A stretch of 64,000 nt of DNA from an uncultured Flammeovirgaceae bacterium (GCA_937883755.1 CAKZYA010000006.1:124001-188000), one strand, 5' to 3'. Shown: positions 8,612 to 18,771, numbered from the stretch's first letter. Notes: a model not told the origin generated them from the sequence alone. Program-made: numbers and translations.

Positions 8612-10102
8612 TTAGGCTAATATATCTTTCACTACGTGTCCGTGAACATCCGTGAGGCGGTATCGACGGCCTTGGTGTTTGAATGTTAGTCGTTCGTGGT
8701 CAATGCCCATTAGGTGCATGAGGGTTGCGTGAAAATCGTGAACGTGAACCGGGTTTTCCGTAATGTTATAGCTAAAATCATCGGTAGCTCCGTAGGTGAA
8801 GCCTGGTTTTACGCCCGCGCCAGCCATCCACATGGTAAAGCATCTTGGGTGATGATCACGTCCGTAGTTTTCGGGGGTTAGCTTGCCCTGAGAGTACACG
8901 GTTCGTCCGAACTCTCCACCCCAGATTACGAGCGTATCTTCCAGTAAGCCTCGTTGTTTAAGATCTTTCACCAGCGCAGCAGTAGCTTGATCGGTATTTT
9001 TACACTGGTTCTTAATGCCATCGGGTAACCCCCCGTGCTGATCCCAGCCCCGGTGGTAGAGTTGCACGAACTTCACGTCTTTTTCTAATAGTCGCCGAGC
9101 CATCAGACAGTTGGCGGCGTAGGTGCCAGGGTCGCGACTATCCTCACCGTACATATCAAAAATGTAATCTGGTTCATCGGAAAAGTCAGTGATTTCTGGT
9201 ACGGAGGTTTGCATACGGTAAGCCATCTCATACTGAGCAATGCGGGCGTTAATTTCCGGGTCGCCGTATACGCTTTTCTGTACCTCGTCTAGCTGCTTGA
9301 TGTAGTCTAGCATTTCGGCTCGGTCTTGCCCATCGTAGTTTTCGGGGTTATTTAAGAAAAGTACCGGATCATTTCCTGAGCGGAACTGCACTCCCTGATA
9401 CTGAGTAGGTAAGAAACCATTGCCCCACAAGCGGGCATAGATGGGTTGCCCCCCCGCATTCTTGGAATTGAGTACGATAAAAGAAGGCAGGTTCTCATTG
9501 TCAGAACCTAAGCCATAGCTCAGCCAGGCACCGATGGAAGGCCGACCGGGAAGCTGGTGTCCCGTTTGGAAAAAAGTAATTGCCGGATCGTGGTTGATCT
9601 GTTCGGTATACATGGACTTAATGAAGCAGAGATCATCCACAATTTCAGCCGTGTGAGGCATTAGCTCACTTACCCAAGCTCGGCTTTGTCCGTACTGGTC
9701 AAATTTGTAGATAGAAGGGGCAATCGGGAGCGAAGACTGATTGGCACTCATACCTGTAAGTCGTTGACCACCCCGCACTGAAGAGGGGAGCTCCTCACCG
9801 AACATTTTCTCCAACTTGGGCTTATAATCGTAGGTCTCGAATTGAGATGGCCCTCCGCTTTGAAAGAGGTAGACAATCCGCTTGGCTTTCGGGTTATGGT
9901 GCAGGGCGTTCAACGCCCCACCTCCGCCTGATAAGGGCGAAGGCGCACCGGCAGCAAAAAGCTTGTCAACTCCTAGAAGTGAGCCAAGCGCCACTGCACC
10001 TAAGCCCAGAGAAGTTTTCGTTAAAAATTGTCGTCGGTCTACCTTCTGTTCTTCTTTGCGAAGATCTAAATCGTTGGTTCGTATCTGATGGTGATTACAC
10101 AT
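8612..10102 (-). CDS. DUF1501 secreted protein, partner of PSD1 protein
   Basis: 496 residues. The N-terminus carries a Tat-type signal (VDRRQFLTKTSLGLGAVALG, about residues 21-42), so the protein folds in the cytoplasm before export. DUF1501 features are visible: the YLFQSGGPSQFETYDYKP segment, the WGGEFGRT motif and GRDHHPRCFTMWMAG, followed by a sulfatase-like tail (VHDFHATLMHLMGIDHERLTFKHQGRRYRLTD). The fold is related to alkaline phosphatase/sulfatase enzymes, but the substrate is unknown. It starts 14 bp after the PSD1 gene at 10117-13413, the standard arrangement, so the two are almost certainly cotranscribed and act together in the periplasm. Confidence 0.93.
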   Translation of the reverse strand: MCNHHQIRTNDLDLRKEEQKVDRRQFLTKTSLGLGAVALGSLLGVDKLFAAGAPSPLSGGGGALNALHHNPKAKRIVYLFQSGGPSQFETYDYKPKLEKMFGEELPSSVRGGQRLTGMSANQSSLPIAPSIYKFDQYGQSRAWVSELMPHTAEIVDDLCFIKSMYTEQINHDPAITFFQTGHQLPGRPSIGAWLSYGLGSDNENLPSFIVLNSKNAGGQPIYARLWGNGFLPTQYQGVQFRSGNDPVLFLNNPENYDGQDRAEMLDYIKQLDEVQKSVYGDPEINARIAQYEMAYRMQTSVPEITDFSDEPDYIFDMYGEDSRDPGTYAANCLMARRLLEKDVKFVQLYHRGWDQHGGLPDGIKNQCKNTDQATAALVKDLKQRGLLEDTLVIWGGEFGRTVYSQGKLTPENYGRDHHPRCFTMWMAGAGVKPGFTYGATDDFSYNITENPVHVHDFHATLMHLMGIDHERLTFKHQGRRYRLTDVHGHVVKDILA

Positions 10103-10116
10103 ATCGTACTATCTTA

Positions 10117-13100
10117 TTATCGTTTATTAATGGTAGCGTCGGCATTCAAAATAGCACTAGCCACAATCGCATTCGCTGCTACCAAGTTAGTATCTAATGA
10201 AGGATCTATTTCATAAGCCCCAGCCTCTAGCCAGCCTTTGGCTCTCGTCGGATCATCTTTAAATTTTTGATACTCGCTCTCCCGCAGTGTTTTTAGTATT
10301 TTAATTTCTTCCTGTCGAGGTGACCTTCCCGTTAGTTTTACAAAGGCAGTAGTAATTCCATGTTCAGTACTTTCAGCCTTCGTAATGTCTTCGCCAATCT
10401 TGCGAGAGGTCTCAACGAAGGTTGGATCATTCAGTAGGACTAAGGCTTGCAGTGGAGTATTCGTCTTTTGCCTTCTTACCGTACACTCGCTTCGTTCGGG
10501 CTGATCAAATGTAGCTTGGGTAGGATTGGGCACCGATCGTTTCCATAAGGTATACAAGCTACGTCGATAAAGTTTATCGCCGGTATCTTCGGTATATTTC
10601 CCACCATTCATTTGCCATAATCCTTCAGGCTGATACGGTTTCACGCTTTGCCCACCAATCTTTTTATTTAAAAGACCACTAGCTGCTAAAGCATTATCTC
10701 GAATCATTTCGCTGGTAAGCCGACTTTTAGGCCCACGAGCTAACCATACATTATCAGGGTCTTTTTCCCGAAGCTCGGGTGAAGTCAAGGAACTTTGTCG
10801 GTAGGTAGCCGACATCACCATCGCCTTAACCAGAGCTTTTACATCCCATCCGCTATCGATAAACTCCAGAGCTAACCAATCTAATAACTCCGGATGGCTT
10901 GGTAAGTCTCCTTGGTTGCCAAAATCTTCAGTAGTTTTGACAATTCCTCGCCCGAAGAAGTGTTGCCAGTAACGATTAACTGCCACTCGGGCTGTGAGCG
11001 GATGGTTCGGATGGGTGAGCCATTGAGCTAAACCCAGTCTATTTTTCGGAAGGCTATCCGGCATAGCGAAAATTCTTTCGGGAGTACTAGGAAATACCTC
11101 TTCTCCGTACTGATCGTACAAACCCCGTTCTAAGACGTAGGCCTGCCGGGGTTCCGGCATCTCTTTCATTATCATCACTTCTTTCACCTGCTCCATTTCT
11201 TTCACCTGCTTCATTCGGGCGGCTAGCAAATCTTTTTGAGCCGAACGGTAAGGAGTATAGAAGTGAGCCAGATAGTATTCTGTCAGCATGGATTTCTCTT
11301 CTGCTGAAAGTTCAGTTGGAGCTTTCTGCGTGATTTCGTCAATGGAGACATCGGCTACTTGCATTACCTCTAAAGAAGTAATCACTCGGTCGTAGACGAC
11401 CACCTCATCGGCCATACCATCTTTGATGCCGAACCCTCGCCAGCGACCACCAATTTTCAATCCCGGTTCGTTGGAGTTTTTATAAACTTGCTCGTCGTAA
11501 TTGTTGAAAAGAATGTCTTTATACAGATTATCAGCGATAACTTCTGTCTCCAGCTCTTCTCCATTCATGTAAAGCTTTACTCCATCGGCTGAACTAGAAC
11601 CATCGTAGGTCATCGTCAGCTGTATCCACTGGTTACGCGGGACTTCGGCTACGGTGTGTCTTTCGATAGCATTATCAGGCCAAGTATGCGCTAAAAGCAC
11701 TTCTAGCTTATTATCGCGCAGATAAAGATGATAGCCCTTAAAACTGTGCAATCGGGCACCATTGCATTTGTGAAATATGACCCCCTCTTTCAGTGAATCA
11801 GGCAAGTTTACCCATATACCTACCGAAAAGGGCTGGCTGCGGCTGTAGATACCTACTGGTTTAAGATCTAGCCAAGCATCGCCATTGAGCTTAAGCCCTT
11901 TGCCCTTTTCCGTACTTGCAAAGTCGGGCTTTTCATTTGATGAGCCATTACGCTCCATCTTACCTGCCTTACCACTAATTTGGTTACGAAGGTGGCCATC
12001 TAGCGTAAAATGTCCTACGCGTCCTTTAGTGAATTTTTTCTCTACCTCTCGCTGGTAATTACCCGCACTAATCCACGCCTCAGCTTTTTCTTTTCCTGTC
12101 TCTTTGGCCTCCTGGACTTTAGCTTCATTCTTAGAAACTTCCTGATCAACAAAGGCTAGTATTTTCTTCTGAGCCGAATCGGGTAGCAGCATAGTGGGAA
12201 CAGGGGTATCGTTGGGATCCCACGAAATCTGTCCGGTTTCATTTATGTTGTTGAAGAAGCTAGATAGCTCATAAAAGTTTTTCTGAGATACCGGATCGTA
12301 CTTATGATCATGGCAGCGAGCACAAGCCAAGGTAAGTGCCATCAGTCCTTGCCCAACCACAGATATCCGGTCAGACACATACTCAACTCTAAACTCTTCG
12401 TCAATAATTCCGCCTTCTGCATTTTGGGGATGAAGGCGGCTGAAGCCAGTAGCAAGCTTTTGCTCGGTAGTAGGTTCAGGTAGCATATCTCCAGCCAACT
12501 GCCAGGTGATAAACTGATCGTAGGGCATATTCTCATTAAATGATTCAATTACCCACGTTCGCCACGGACTCATATCCCTCACCCGATCCACCTGATAGCC
12601 GTAGGTATCAGCGTAGCGAGCCACATCCATCCAGTCGGTAGCCATCTTCTCGCCATAGTGCGGAGAGGCTAGTAGGCGGTCTACCTGCTTTTCATAAGCA
12701 TCAGGCGACTGGTCTACCAGGAAACCTTGGAGTTCGTCCGGGGTAGGAGGTAGTCCCGTCAGATCGAACGATAACCTTCTTAGCAGTAATTCTTTATCAG
12801 CCTCCTCAGAAGGAGAAAAGTTGTTCTCTTCTAGCTTTTTAGCAATAAAATGATCGATAGGATTTTCAGCCCAGTCTTCACTCGATATTTCAGGAATATC
12901 CCGTTTTTCTGGTTTTACAAAGGCCCAATGGGGTTTGTATTCGGCACCGTCCTCAATCCAGCGACTGATAACTGCTTTTTCGTGAGCGGTCAGTGTCAAA
13001 TTAGATTCGGGAGGAGGCATGATGTACTCCGGGTCTTCGGAAACAATACGGTGGTAGGCAGCACTCTTGGCTAATTTACCAGGCACAATGGCGTATTCAC

Positions 13101-13413
13101 CGGGGGAGTCTTTAAGTGCGGCTAAAGCACCTTCGCGAGTTGCTAATTCTAATCCAGCTTCCTGACTGGCTTCATCTGGCCCATGGCAGGCAAAGCACTT
13201 ATCCGAAAGAATTGGCTTCACATGCAGATTATAATCCAGTTTTTCGAGAAGGTTCTTTTCGGCTTTAACTACTTCGGCTGGTTTATCTACCCCACAGCCT
13301 GTCACAAAAAGAAAAGTGCCGAAACATACACTAATCAGACTGATAGGAAAAGAAAGCTTGCTTTGGGTATTCAGTATATATGGACTTTTGGGAAAGTACG
13401 TAGATTGCTTCAT
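10117..13413 (-). CDS. PSD1/DUF1549-DUF1553 cytochrome-c-type protein
   Basis: 1098 residues, complete. It begins with a signal segment containing VTGCG, so probably a lipoprotein. In order it has PSCyt1 with CFACHGP, the DUF1549 region with WMDVARYADTYGY, a second CARCHDHKYDP haem-type motif, a LamG-like domain at roughly 480-680 (LYMNGEELETE, VVVYDRVI), and DUF1553 (NRYWQHFFGRGIVKTTEDFGNQG). It forms an operon with the DUF1501 gene downstream and is divergent from the AraC regulator at 13570. The paralog at the left edge is similar along its whole visible length. Function is probably oxidative or hydrolytic steps of polysaccharide use, known only by association. Confidence 0.93.
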   Translation of the reverse strand: MKQSTYFPKSPYILNTQSKLSFPISLISVCFGTFLFVTGCGVDKPAEVVKAEKNLLEKLDYNLHVKPILSDKCFACHGPDEASQEAGLELATREGALAALKDSPGEYAIVPGKLAKSAAYHRIVSEDPEYIMPPPESNLTLTAHEKAVISRWIEDGAEYKPHWAFVKPEKRDIPEISSEDWAENPIDHFIAKKLEENNFSPSEEADKELLLRRLSFDLTGLPPTPDELQGFLVDQSPDAYEKQVDRLLASPHYGEKMATDWMDVARYADTYGYQVDRVRDMSPWRTWVIESFNENMPYDQFITWQLAGDMLPEPTTEQKLATGFSRLHPQNAEGGIIDEEFRVEYVSDRISVVGQGLMALTLACARCHDHKYDPVSQKNFYELSSFFNNINETGQISWDPNDTPVPTMLLPDSAQKKILAFVDQEVSKNEAKVQEAKETGKEKAEAWISAGNYQREVEKKFTKGRVGHFTLDGHLRNQISGKAGKMERNGSSNEKPDFASTEKGKGLKLNGDAWLDLKPVGIYSRSQPFSVGIWVNLPDSLKEGVIFHKCNGARLHSFKGYHLYLRDNKLEVLLAHTWPDNAIERHTVAEVPRNQWIQLTMTYDGSSSADGVKLYMNGEELETEVIADNLYKDILFNNYDEQVYKNSNEPGLKIGGRWRGFGIKDGMADEVVVYDRVITSLEVMQVADVSIDEITQKAPTELSAEEKSMLTEYYLAHFYTPYRSAQKDLLAARMKQVKEMEQVKEVMIMKEMPEPRQAYVLERGLYDQYGEEVFPSTPERIFAMPDSLPKNRLGLAQWLTHPNHPLTARVAVNRYWQHFFGRGIVKTTEDFGNQGDLPSHPELLDWLALEFIDSGWDVKALVKAMVMSATYRQSSLTSPELREKDPDNVWLARGPKSRLTSEMIRDNALAASGLLNKKIGGQSVKPYQPEGLWQMNGGKYTEDTGDKLYRRSLYTLWKRSVPNPTQATFDQPERSECTVRRQKTNTPLQALVLLNDPTFVETSRKIGEDITKAESTEHGITTAFVKLTGRSPRQEEIKILKTLRESEYQKFKDDPTRAKGWLEAGAYEIDPSLDTNLVAANAIVASAILNADATINKR

Positions 13414-13569
13414 TATTCAATATAACAACAAGACCGTGATTTTTAGCATACAAGATTACCTAGAATTGACAAAATAGTAAATCCACAAACGAGAGGTTGT
13501 TTTGCACAAATCCGACATTATTGGTAGTTTGTCTATTTTAAAACAGAAAGATTGTTTCCAGATAATTAA

Positions 13570-14442
13570 ATGCTTGATACGCTAAGAACGCTTCGTCTTC
13601 GCCTGCTGCACATTGGATTCGCTTCATTAAACCATCGGTGGCAGTTTGAGCGAGTAATCAGTCCATTTTCCCGCCTGTATTTAATTACGGGAGGAGATGC
13701 CTGGGTATTTCATAATGATCGTAAATACACACTTAAACCGGGTTATCTGTACCTGATTCCCAGTTATACCGATAGCAAATATCACTGCGATCATTTTATG
13801 GAGCAGTACTACATCAGTTTTCTGGATGAAATGGAAGAGGGGTTGAGCATCTACGAAACCCTAGCATTCACCTACGAAGTGAAAGCCCAAGCAATAGATT
13901 ATCATCTCTTTAAACGACTTCTGCAACTTAATCCCGATAAACCAATTAAGAAAATTGACCCCAAGGCCTACGATAATCGTTCCGACCTACTGAGTTTTAA
14001 CCTTCCGGAAACCCAGCAGAGTTGGAGTGATTTTATGGAAAGTCAGGGAGTTTTACTCCAACTATTTTCCCGATTTCTTGCAAACACTACTCTGGATCAA
14101 GAGAAGAAAATTAAGTCTTACCGTCGGTTGGCGGCTACCATCCGGTTCATCCACCGAAACATTAAAGAGAAACTCACTGTAGAAGAATTAGCTGAACAAG
14201 CATACCTGCACCCTGACTATTTTTCGCGACTTTTTATGAGCATTACCGGAGTGCGACCCATTGAGTATATACAGAAGATGCGGATGGAACGAGCACAACT
14301 TTTACTTACTACTACCAATGCTGCCGTATCCGAAATTGCCGAAGAGGTAGGCATACCTAATGTCCCGTATTTTTCCCGTCTGTTTAAGCGAAACTACACT
14401 ATCAGTCCAGCTCGTTATCGGACTGAACGAGGTCAGGTGTGA
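13570..14442 (+). CDS. AraC-family transcriptional regulator
   Basis: 290 residues. The N-terminal half is a cupin-like sensor domain (LITGGDAWVFHNDRKYTLKPG, YLYLIPSYTDSKYHCDHF). The C-terminal ~100 residues hold the two helix-turn-helix motifs of AraC: TVEELAEQAYLHPDYFSRLF and the signature EIAEEVGIPNVPYFSRLFKR ending SPARYR. It is divergent from the PSD1/DUF1501 operon across 156 bp, so it probably senses a sugar-like ligand and activates that operon. The ligand is unknown. Confidence 0.92.
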   Translation: MLDTLRTLRLRLLHIGFASLNHRWQFERVISPFSRLYLITGGDAWVFHNDRKYTLKPGYLYLIPSYTDSKYHCDHFMEQYYISFLDEMEEGLSIYETLAFTYEVKAQAIDYHLFKRLLQLNPDKPIKKIDPKAYDNRSDLLSFNLPETQQSWSDFMESQGVLLQLFSRFLANTTLDQEKKIKSYRRLAATIRFIHRNIKEKLTVEELAEQAYLHPDYFSRLFMSITGVRPIEYIQKMRMERAQLLLTTTNAAVSEIAEEVGIPNVPYFSRLFKRNYTISPARYRTERGQV

Positions 14443-14574
14443 TGAGTAGAGGCTGTAAAGCTGATAGTATTTATTATAATGATTCTTTTAACTTTCTGTA
14501 AGATTCAATTCTTTTTTCTTCATTTTATTCATATTTTGCTCTAATCTGATCAGACCAAATAGCGACTACTCTCG

Positions 14575-17500
14575 ATGAAAGGGCAAGTGAAAATAAATAT
14601 TAGGGTACTTTTATCTTTTTGTACCTTGGGAATATTACTGTCGTTTGGATATTCTGGCATTTCCCAAAACCTTTCCCTAAAAAAAGAAGCTGATAGTTTG
14701 TACCAGCAAGGCAACTATACCGAAGCGGTATCTTCTTACCAACGATTAGTACAGTACTGGCAGTCTCGCAGTAATTTAGATAGTGCACACTACTATCAGC
14801 TTTGGCAAGCCAGAAGTAATATCCAGCAGTACGAATATGGCACCGCCCAAAAGATGCTGAACGCCATTCTTAGCCAAGCCGATACTATATCAGAAAGCAG
14901 TTTACTAAGCAAAGTGTATCACGATTTGGCTCGTGCTTACCAGGGTACCAGCGATATTGCCAAAGCTCTAAATTTCTCTGAAAGAAGCATTGCTACGGAG
15001 CTGGAGCAAAGTCAGGCGGATACATTCCAGTTAGCCAAATACTACGAGTTCCGAGGATTTTTGCAGATGCAGTCGGGGCAGTACGAAGAAGCTGAGCAGG
15101 GAGTAAAGTACGCTCACCGTTTACGGAAGCAGATTCTAGAGCCTACTGATAAAGAGTTAGGCTACAGTGCCAATACGCTCTACATTGTGATGGACGCACT
15201 AGGTAAGTTGGACGAAGCCGATATTGCTATTTCAGAAGCCTGGAGTATCCTAAACCTAAATTTACCTGAAGAGCATCCGCATGTTGCGTTGATTGCTAAC
15301 AACTACAGCACTCATTTGATAGAACTAGGAAAGCCTCAGCCTGCTAAAGACTACTTGCTAAAAGCTATTGCCTCTAACCAGAGCGGCGAACGTTACTTTC
15401 CCCTAATAGGTAACTACGTCAACCTGGGTATGCTGTACCTGAACTTAGGCGAAAATAAAACTGCCGAATCATACTACCAACAAGCCTGGAAAACTGTCGA
15501 TACCCTAATCACGTATCCTAACTATGAGCGAGCAAGGGTACTGGATGCACTAGGAGCCGTTTACTTTTACCAAGATCAACCCACGTTAGCGGACTCTATT
15601 TTTCGGCGAAGCCTGAGTGAGAAACGGGCAGTATCTGATGATCAAAATGCTGATGTTGCCCAAAGTATTTTCAACCTGGGGCTAGTTGCCCACAAGCGGC
15701 AACAACTGTCTCAAGCCCAAGTGTACTTTCGTCAAGCTGAAGATATGCGGCGAAAAGTATTAGGCGAAGCTAGCCCCAAACGAGGCGATGCCTTATTTGA
15801 ACTAGGAAAAATTGCTTGGGAAAGTCAAGATACTACCCAAGCTTTAAATTACTGGATTAGTTCTCAGCATATCTATCAACAGGGACTTGGCTTACCTCAT
15901 CACTACACATTAGAGAGTCTCGTTCAACTAGCTGAGGCTTTTTCCTCCCTTCGTAAATCAGATAGTGCAGCTTACTATCTAAACTTGGCTTGGGCAAGTG
16001 CTTCGCAGTACACTAGCCCCCTTACCGTGAATTTTGATACACTCACCCTGAGGCAATATCATCCTTTTGTGCTGGATTTAATCAATTTTCAGCTTCGCGA
16101 GCTATTAGCCACCCAGCTTAATTCCGATGAACTGAGCCAGGCAAAAGGCATACTGACGGCAGTGCAAGAATGGCTGCCTACATTTCAGTCACTATTTAAT
16201 GATGCTTCCTTGGAACAGGATGTAGCAGGTCAAATTCAGGAAGTGTATCAGAAAGGAGCCATTATCGCCCATCGGGCATTAATCCAGGATGATACTGATT
16301 CGATTTTTTGGCAAAACCAGCTGCTTAACTGCGTTCAGTCCAGCCGGGGAGCTACTATCCAAGCGGCCTTTAAAGACCGGGAGGCGGTAAAATTTGCTGG
16401 AGTTCCTGACTCGACCATCGCTCTGGGCGCAGAACTGAAGCAACAGTTACAGTTTGCCTTAGCCCGGGAGCAAAATGATAACGAAGAGGAAGGTTTATCA
16501 GCACAACTGGTCCAGCAGCGACAGGCAATTTTGCAACGGTGGCAGGAGTACCAGCAGCAGTTGCGCCGACAGTATCCTCAGTATTACGAAGCCCGGTTTA
16601 CGTCTCAGCCCCTCGATGCCCAGCAAGTTCAACAATCGTTACGAAAGCAAAAACACGCAGTGCTGGCGTATTTTCATCTGGATACTGCCTTGCTGGCGGT
16701 AAAGATGGATGCTGATGGATTTAGCTCACATTGGCTACCGATGGAGTTAGGTTGGCAAGATTCACTGCAAACGTATCAGCAACTACTCCAGAATCAGCAG
16801 GATATTACTCGTCAGGCACAACTCGGTCACTTTCTGTACCAACAGCTATGGCAACCGCTGGGCGTCTCGTCTCAATTTCCAGTAAAAATTTTAGCCGATG
16901 GCCCACTATTCTACTTCAACTTTGAAACCCTACTTACCCAGTCTATTGCTAATGCTGACAGCGAAACCACCTGGCCTTGGCTAATTCGTGATTATTGTGT
17001 CTACTACGGACATACGCTAACCGAAACTGCTTCGGCAAATGTTCCGGGTAGTATTTTAGGTATTGCTCCGGGCTTTTCGCAAGATTTGAAAACTGACTAC
17101 TTGCAAAAGCTTCCTCAGGGCCAATCGCCCGATTCCGTTTTCTTGGGTTGGCTGCGAACCCCTTGGTCGTTGGCATTTGCCGAGCGTATGCAAGAAGAAG
17201 GCTGGGGTTCTTCCCTCACGGCTCAACAAGCTACCGAAGAACTATTGCTGGAAAAAGCTCCGCAAGCCAGCATTCTGCATTTCGGCACCCACGCCCGTTT
17301 AGAAAACAATCGTCCACTATACAGTTTTTTGGCGCTTGCTCCTGAACCTACCACCGAACACGACGGCTATCTGTATACCTACGAACTTTATAATCAACCA
17401 CTAAACGCTCAACTGGCGATGCTCACTGCCTGCGAGACCGGACTAGGTAGTTATCGCCGGGGCGAAGGTGTGCTGTCGTTGGCTCATGCCTTCCGCTACG

Positions 17501-17817
17501 CCGGATGCCCCAGTGTAGTGTACAGCCTGTGGAGTATCGATGATCAGCAATCCAATGCCATTGCGACTAAGTTTTATGAATACCTGAGAGAAGATATGAC
17601 GGTAGCCCAAGCCCTCAGGGCGGCTAAGCTTAGTTTCATGGAAGAAGCCCAAGGTAGCTTACAGTCGCCCTACTACTGGGGTGGACTAGTACTGACCGGG
17701 CAAGACAGTACAATTGAAATATCATCTGGCAGTAATCTTTACTGGTATGTTTCAGCAGGTTTGGGCTTATTACTTCTGCTGTGCGGATTAACTTTTTGGC
17801 AGGTTAAGAAAAGATAA
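14575..17817 (+). CDS. TPR-CHAT protein with signal peptide and C-terminal membrane anchor
   Basis: 1080 residues. An N-terminal hydrophobic segment (about 10-30) is followed by many tetratricopeptide repeats (for example DSLYQQGNYTEAVSSYQRL, ALNFSERSIATELEQ, YYQQAWKTVDTL). From about residue 760 comes a CHAT domain, a caspase-like peptidase fold. The His motif LHFGTHA (His about 906) and the Cys motif LTACETGLG (Cys about 953) are intact, as are GEGVLSLAHAFRYAGCPSVV and SLWSIDD. The C-terminus has a transmembrane helix (WYVSAGLGLLLLLCGLTFW) and a basic tail, so the protease domain would face the periplasm. The next gene begins on the base after its stop codon. Substrate unknown. CHAT proteins often cut partner proteins encoded nearby, which makes the neighbour and the paralog array candidates. 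Confidence 0.9.
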   Translation: MKGQVKINIRVLLSFCTLGILLSFGYSGISQNLSLKKEADSLYQQGNYTEAVSSYQRLVQYWQSRSNLDSAHYYQLWQARSNIQQYEYGTAQKMLNAILSQADTISESSLLSKVYHDLARAYQGTSDIAKALNFSERSIATELEQSQADTFQLAKYYEFRGFLQMQSGQYEEAEQGVKYAHRLRKQILEPTDKELGYSANTLYIVMDALGKLDEADIAISEAWSILNLNLPEEHPHVALIANNYSTHLIELGKPQPAKDYLLKAIASNQSGERYFPLIGNYVNLGMLYLNLGENKTAESYYQQAWKTVDTLITYPNYERARVLDALGAVYFYQDQPTLADSIFRRSLSEKRAVSDDQNADVAQSIFNLGLVAHKRQQLSQAQVYFRQAEDMRRKVLGEASPKRGDALFELGKIAWESQDTTQALNYWISSQHIYQQGLGLPHHYTLESLVQLAEAFSSLRKSDSAAYYLNLAWASASQYTSPLTVNFDTLTLRQYHPFVLDLINFQLRELLATQLNSDELSQAKGILTAVQEWLPTFQSLFNDASLEQDVAGQIQEVYQKGAIIAHRALIQDDTDSIFWQNQLLNCVQSSRGATIQAAFKDREAVKFAGVPDSTIALGAELKQQLQFALAREQNDNEEEGLSAQLVQQRQAILQRWQEYQQQLRRQYPQYYEARFTSQPLDAQQVQQSLRKQKHAVLAYFHLDTALLAVKMDADGFSSHWLPMELGWQDSLQTYQQLLQNQQDITRQAQLGHFLYQQLWQPLGVSSQFPVKILADGPLFYFNFETLLTQSIANADSETTWPWLIRDYCVYYGHTLTETASANVPGSILGIAPGFSQDLKTDYLQKLPQGQSPDSVFLGWLRTPWSLAFAERMQEEGWGSSLTAQQATEELLLEKAPQASILHFGTHARLENNRPLYSFLALAPEPTTEHDGYLYTYELYNQPLNAQLAMLTACETGLGSYRRGEGVLSLAHAFRYAGCPSVVYSLWSIDDQQSNAIATKFYEYLREDMTVAQALRAAKLSFMEEAQGSLQSPYYWGGLVLTGQDSTIEISSGSNLYWYVSAGLGLLLLLCGLTFWQVKKR

Positions 17818-18771
17818 ATGCCAGATTATTCAGAATATCTCATAGTAAAAGATAGAAAGGTAGAATGCTATAATCACTACCGGGGCGATTATACGTTTCT
17901 ATGTGATATGTTCTGGGGCGAGAAAGAAGCCAAACGAATTATCAGAAATCAAGCCAAGTCAAATGACTTAAAATCAGAAGATATATTCTCCAGGGTCATC
18001 ATCAATGAGAACTTAGAAGAAGTGAGCTTTCAGATTGAAATTCCCGAAAATGAAAGTGGTGAAGGTGTTTTATTGGTTGAAAGGTATTTGGATCTGGTAA
18101 AGGTAAATTGGGCAAACTGGAAGGTTAAATATTTGGAAGGTGGGAATTATGATGTTACCAGACTTTTAGAAGAGTACAATCATTCTGAAGTAGAAAATTT
18201 ATCCCCTACAGTGGAAAGGTATATCCCAGACTACCTCGAGCATATTTGGGATGCGCCCAAAGGGACATTGATGAGTAAAGAAGAAGAGAATGAAATTACT
18301 TACGAGTTTTTGAATGACAATATCGCTACGATTATTTCAAAGGGTGAAGCACTGTTATCTCAAGCACTGAGCAATCAAGTATCAGATAGTAGGCTTCCTT
18401 TTGGTGGAATTCATATAGACCAGAATTCAAGAAAGATCAGTCTTTGGTATACAATTGAGCCAGTAAAGATAAGAGAATGGGCAATGAGATATTGGAATAC
18501 TTGGGAAGTTGAGTTCGAGTTTTGGGGATATGAAAATCATTATCAAAGAATAGGGCAGGAATATAAGTTGAGCAAAATAATCAATAAGCTAGAACCACGA
18601 GTGATAGAGAAACTCAAAGAACAGATTACAAGTGAAGATAAAGAGCCGTACCTGGATATAGAGAATAATACTTACAGTTTTAGACCGAGAGAAATGGGTA
18701 AAGAGGCAATGGTAAAAAAATTCGAAACGATACTTAAAGATGGGCACAGAAACGAAAAAAATAGGGATTAA
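17818..18771 (+). CDS. Unknown protein abutting CHAT gene, internally duplicated
   Basis: 317 residues, no signal peptide or transmembrane helix. The ATG directly follows the stop of the CHAT gene, so the two are translationally linked. It is clearly richer in A+T than the CHAT gene before it. Two segments look like copies of one unit: about residues 55-122 (FSRVIINENLEEVSFQIEI ... VNWANWKVKYLEGGNYDVTR) and about 198-262 (PFGGIHIDQNSRKISLWYTI ... RYWNTWEVEFEFWGYENHYQ). I recognise no family. A substrate, inhibitor or cytoplasmic partner of the CHAT protein is possible but unproven. Confidence 0.7.
   Translation: MPDYSEYLIVKDRKVECYNHYRGDYTFLCDMFWGEKEAKRIIRNQAKSNDLKSEDIFSRVIINENLEEVSFQIEIPENESGEGVLLVERYLDLVKVNWANWKVKYLEGGNYDVTRLLEEYNHSEVENLSPTVERYIPDYLEHIWDAPKGTLMSKEEENEITYEFLNDNIATIISKGEALLSQALSNQVSDSRLPFGGIHIDQNSRKISLWYTIEPVKIREWAMRYWNTWEVEFEFWGYENHYQRIGQEYKLSKIINKLEPRVIEKLKEQITSEDKEPYLDIENNTYSFRPREMGKEAMVKKFETILKDGHRNEKNRD

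Noticed and set aside
14440-14466. TGATGAGT 14 bases before TGATA, upstream of the CHAT gene
   Set aside because: The downstream box shares almost nothing with TCTAT and the upstream box differs in its last two bases. Spacing alone is not enough to include the CHAT gene in the regulon.
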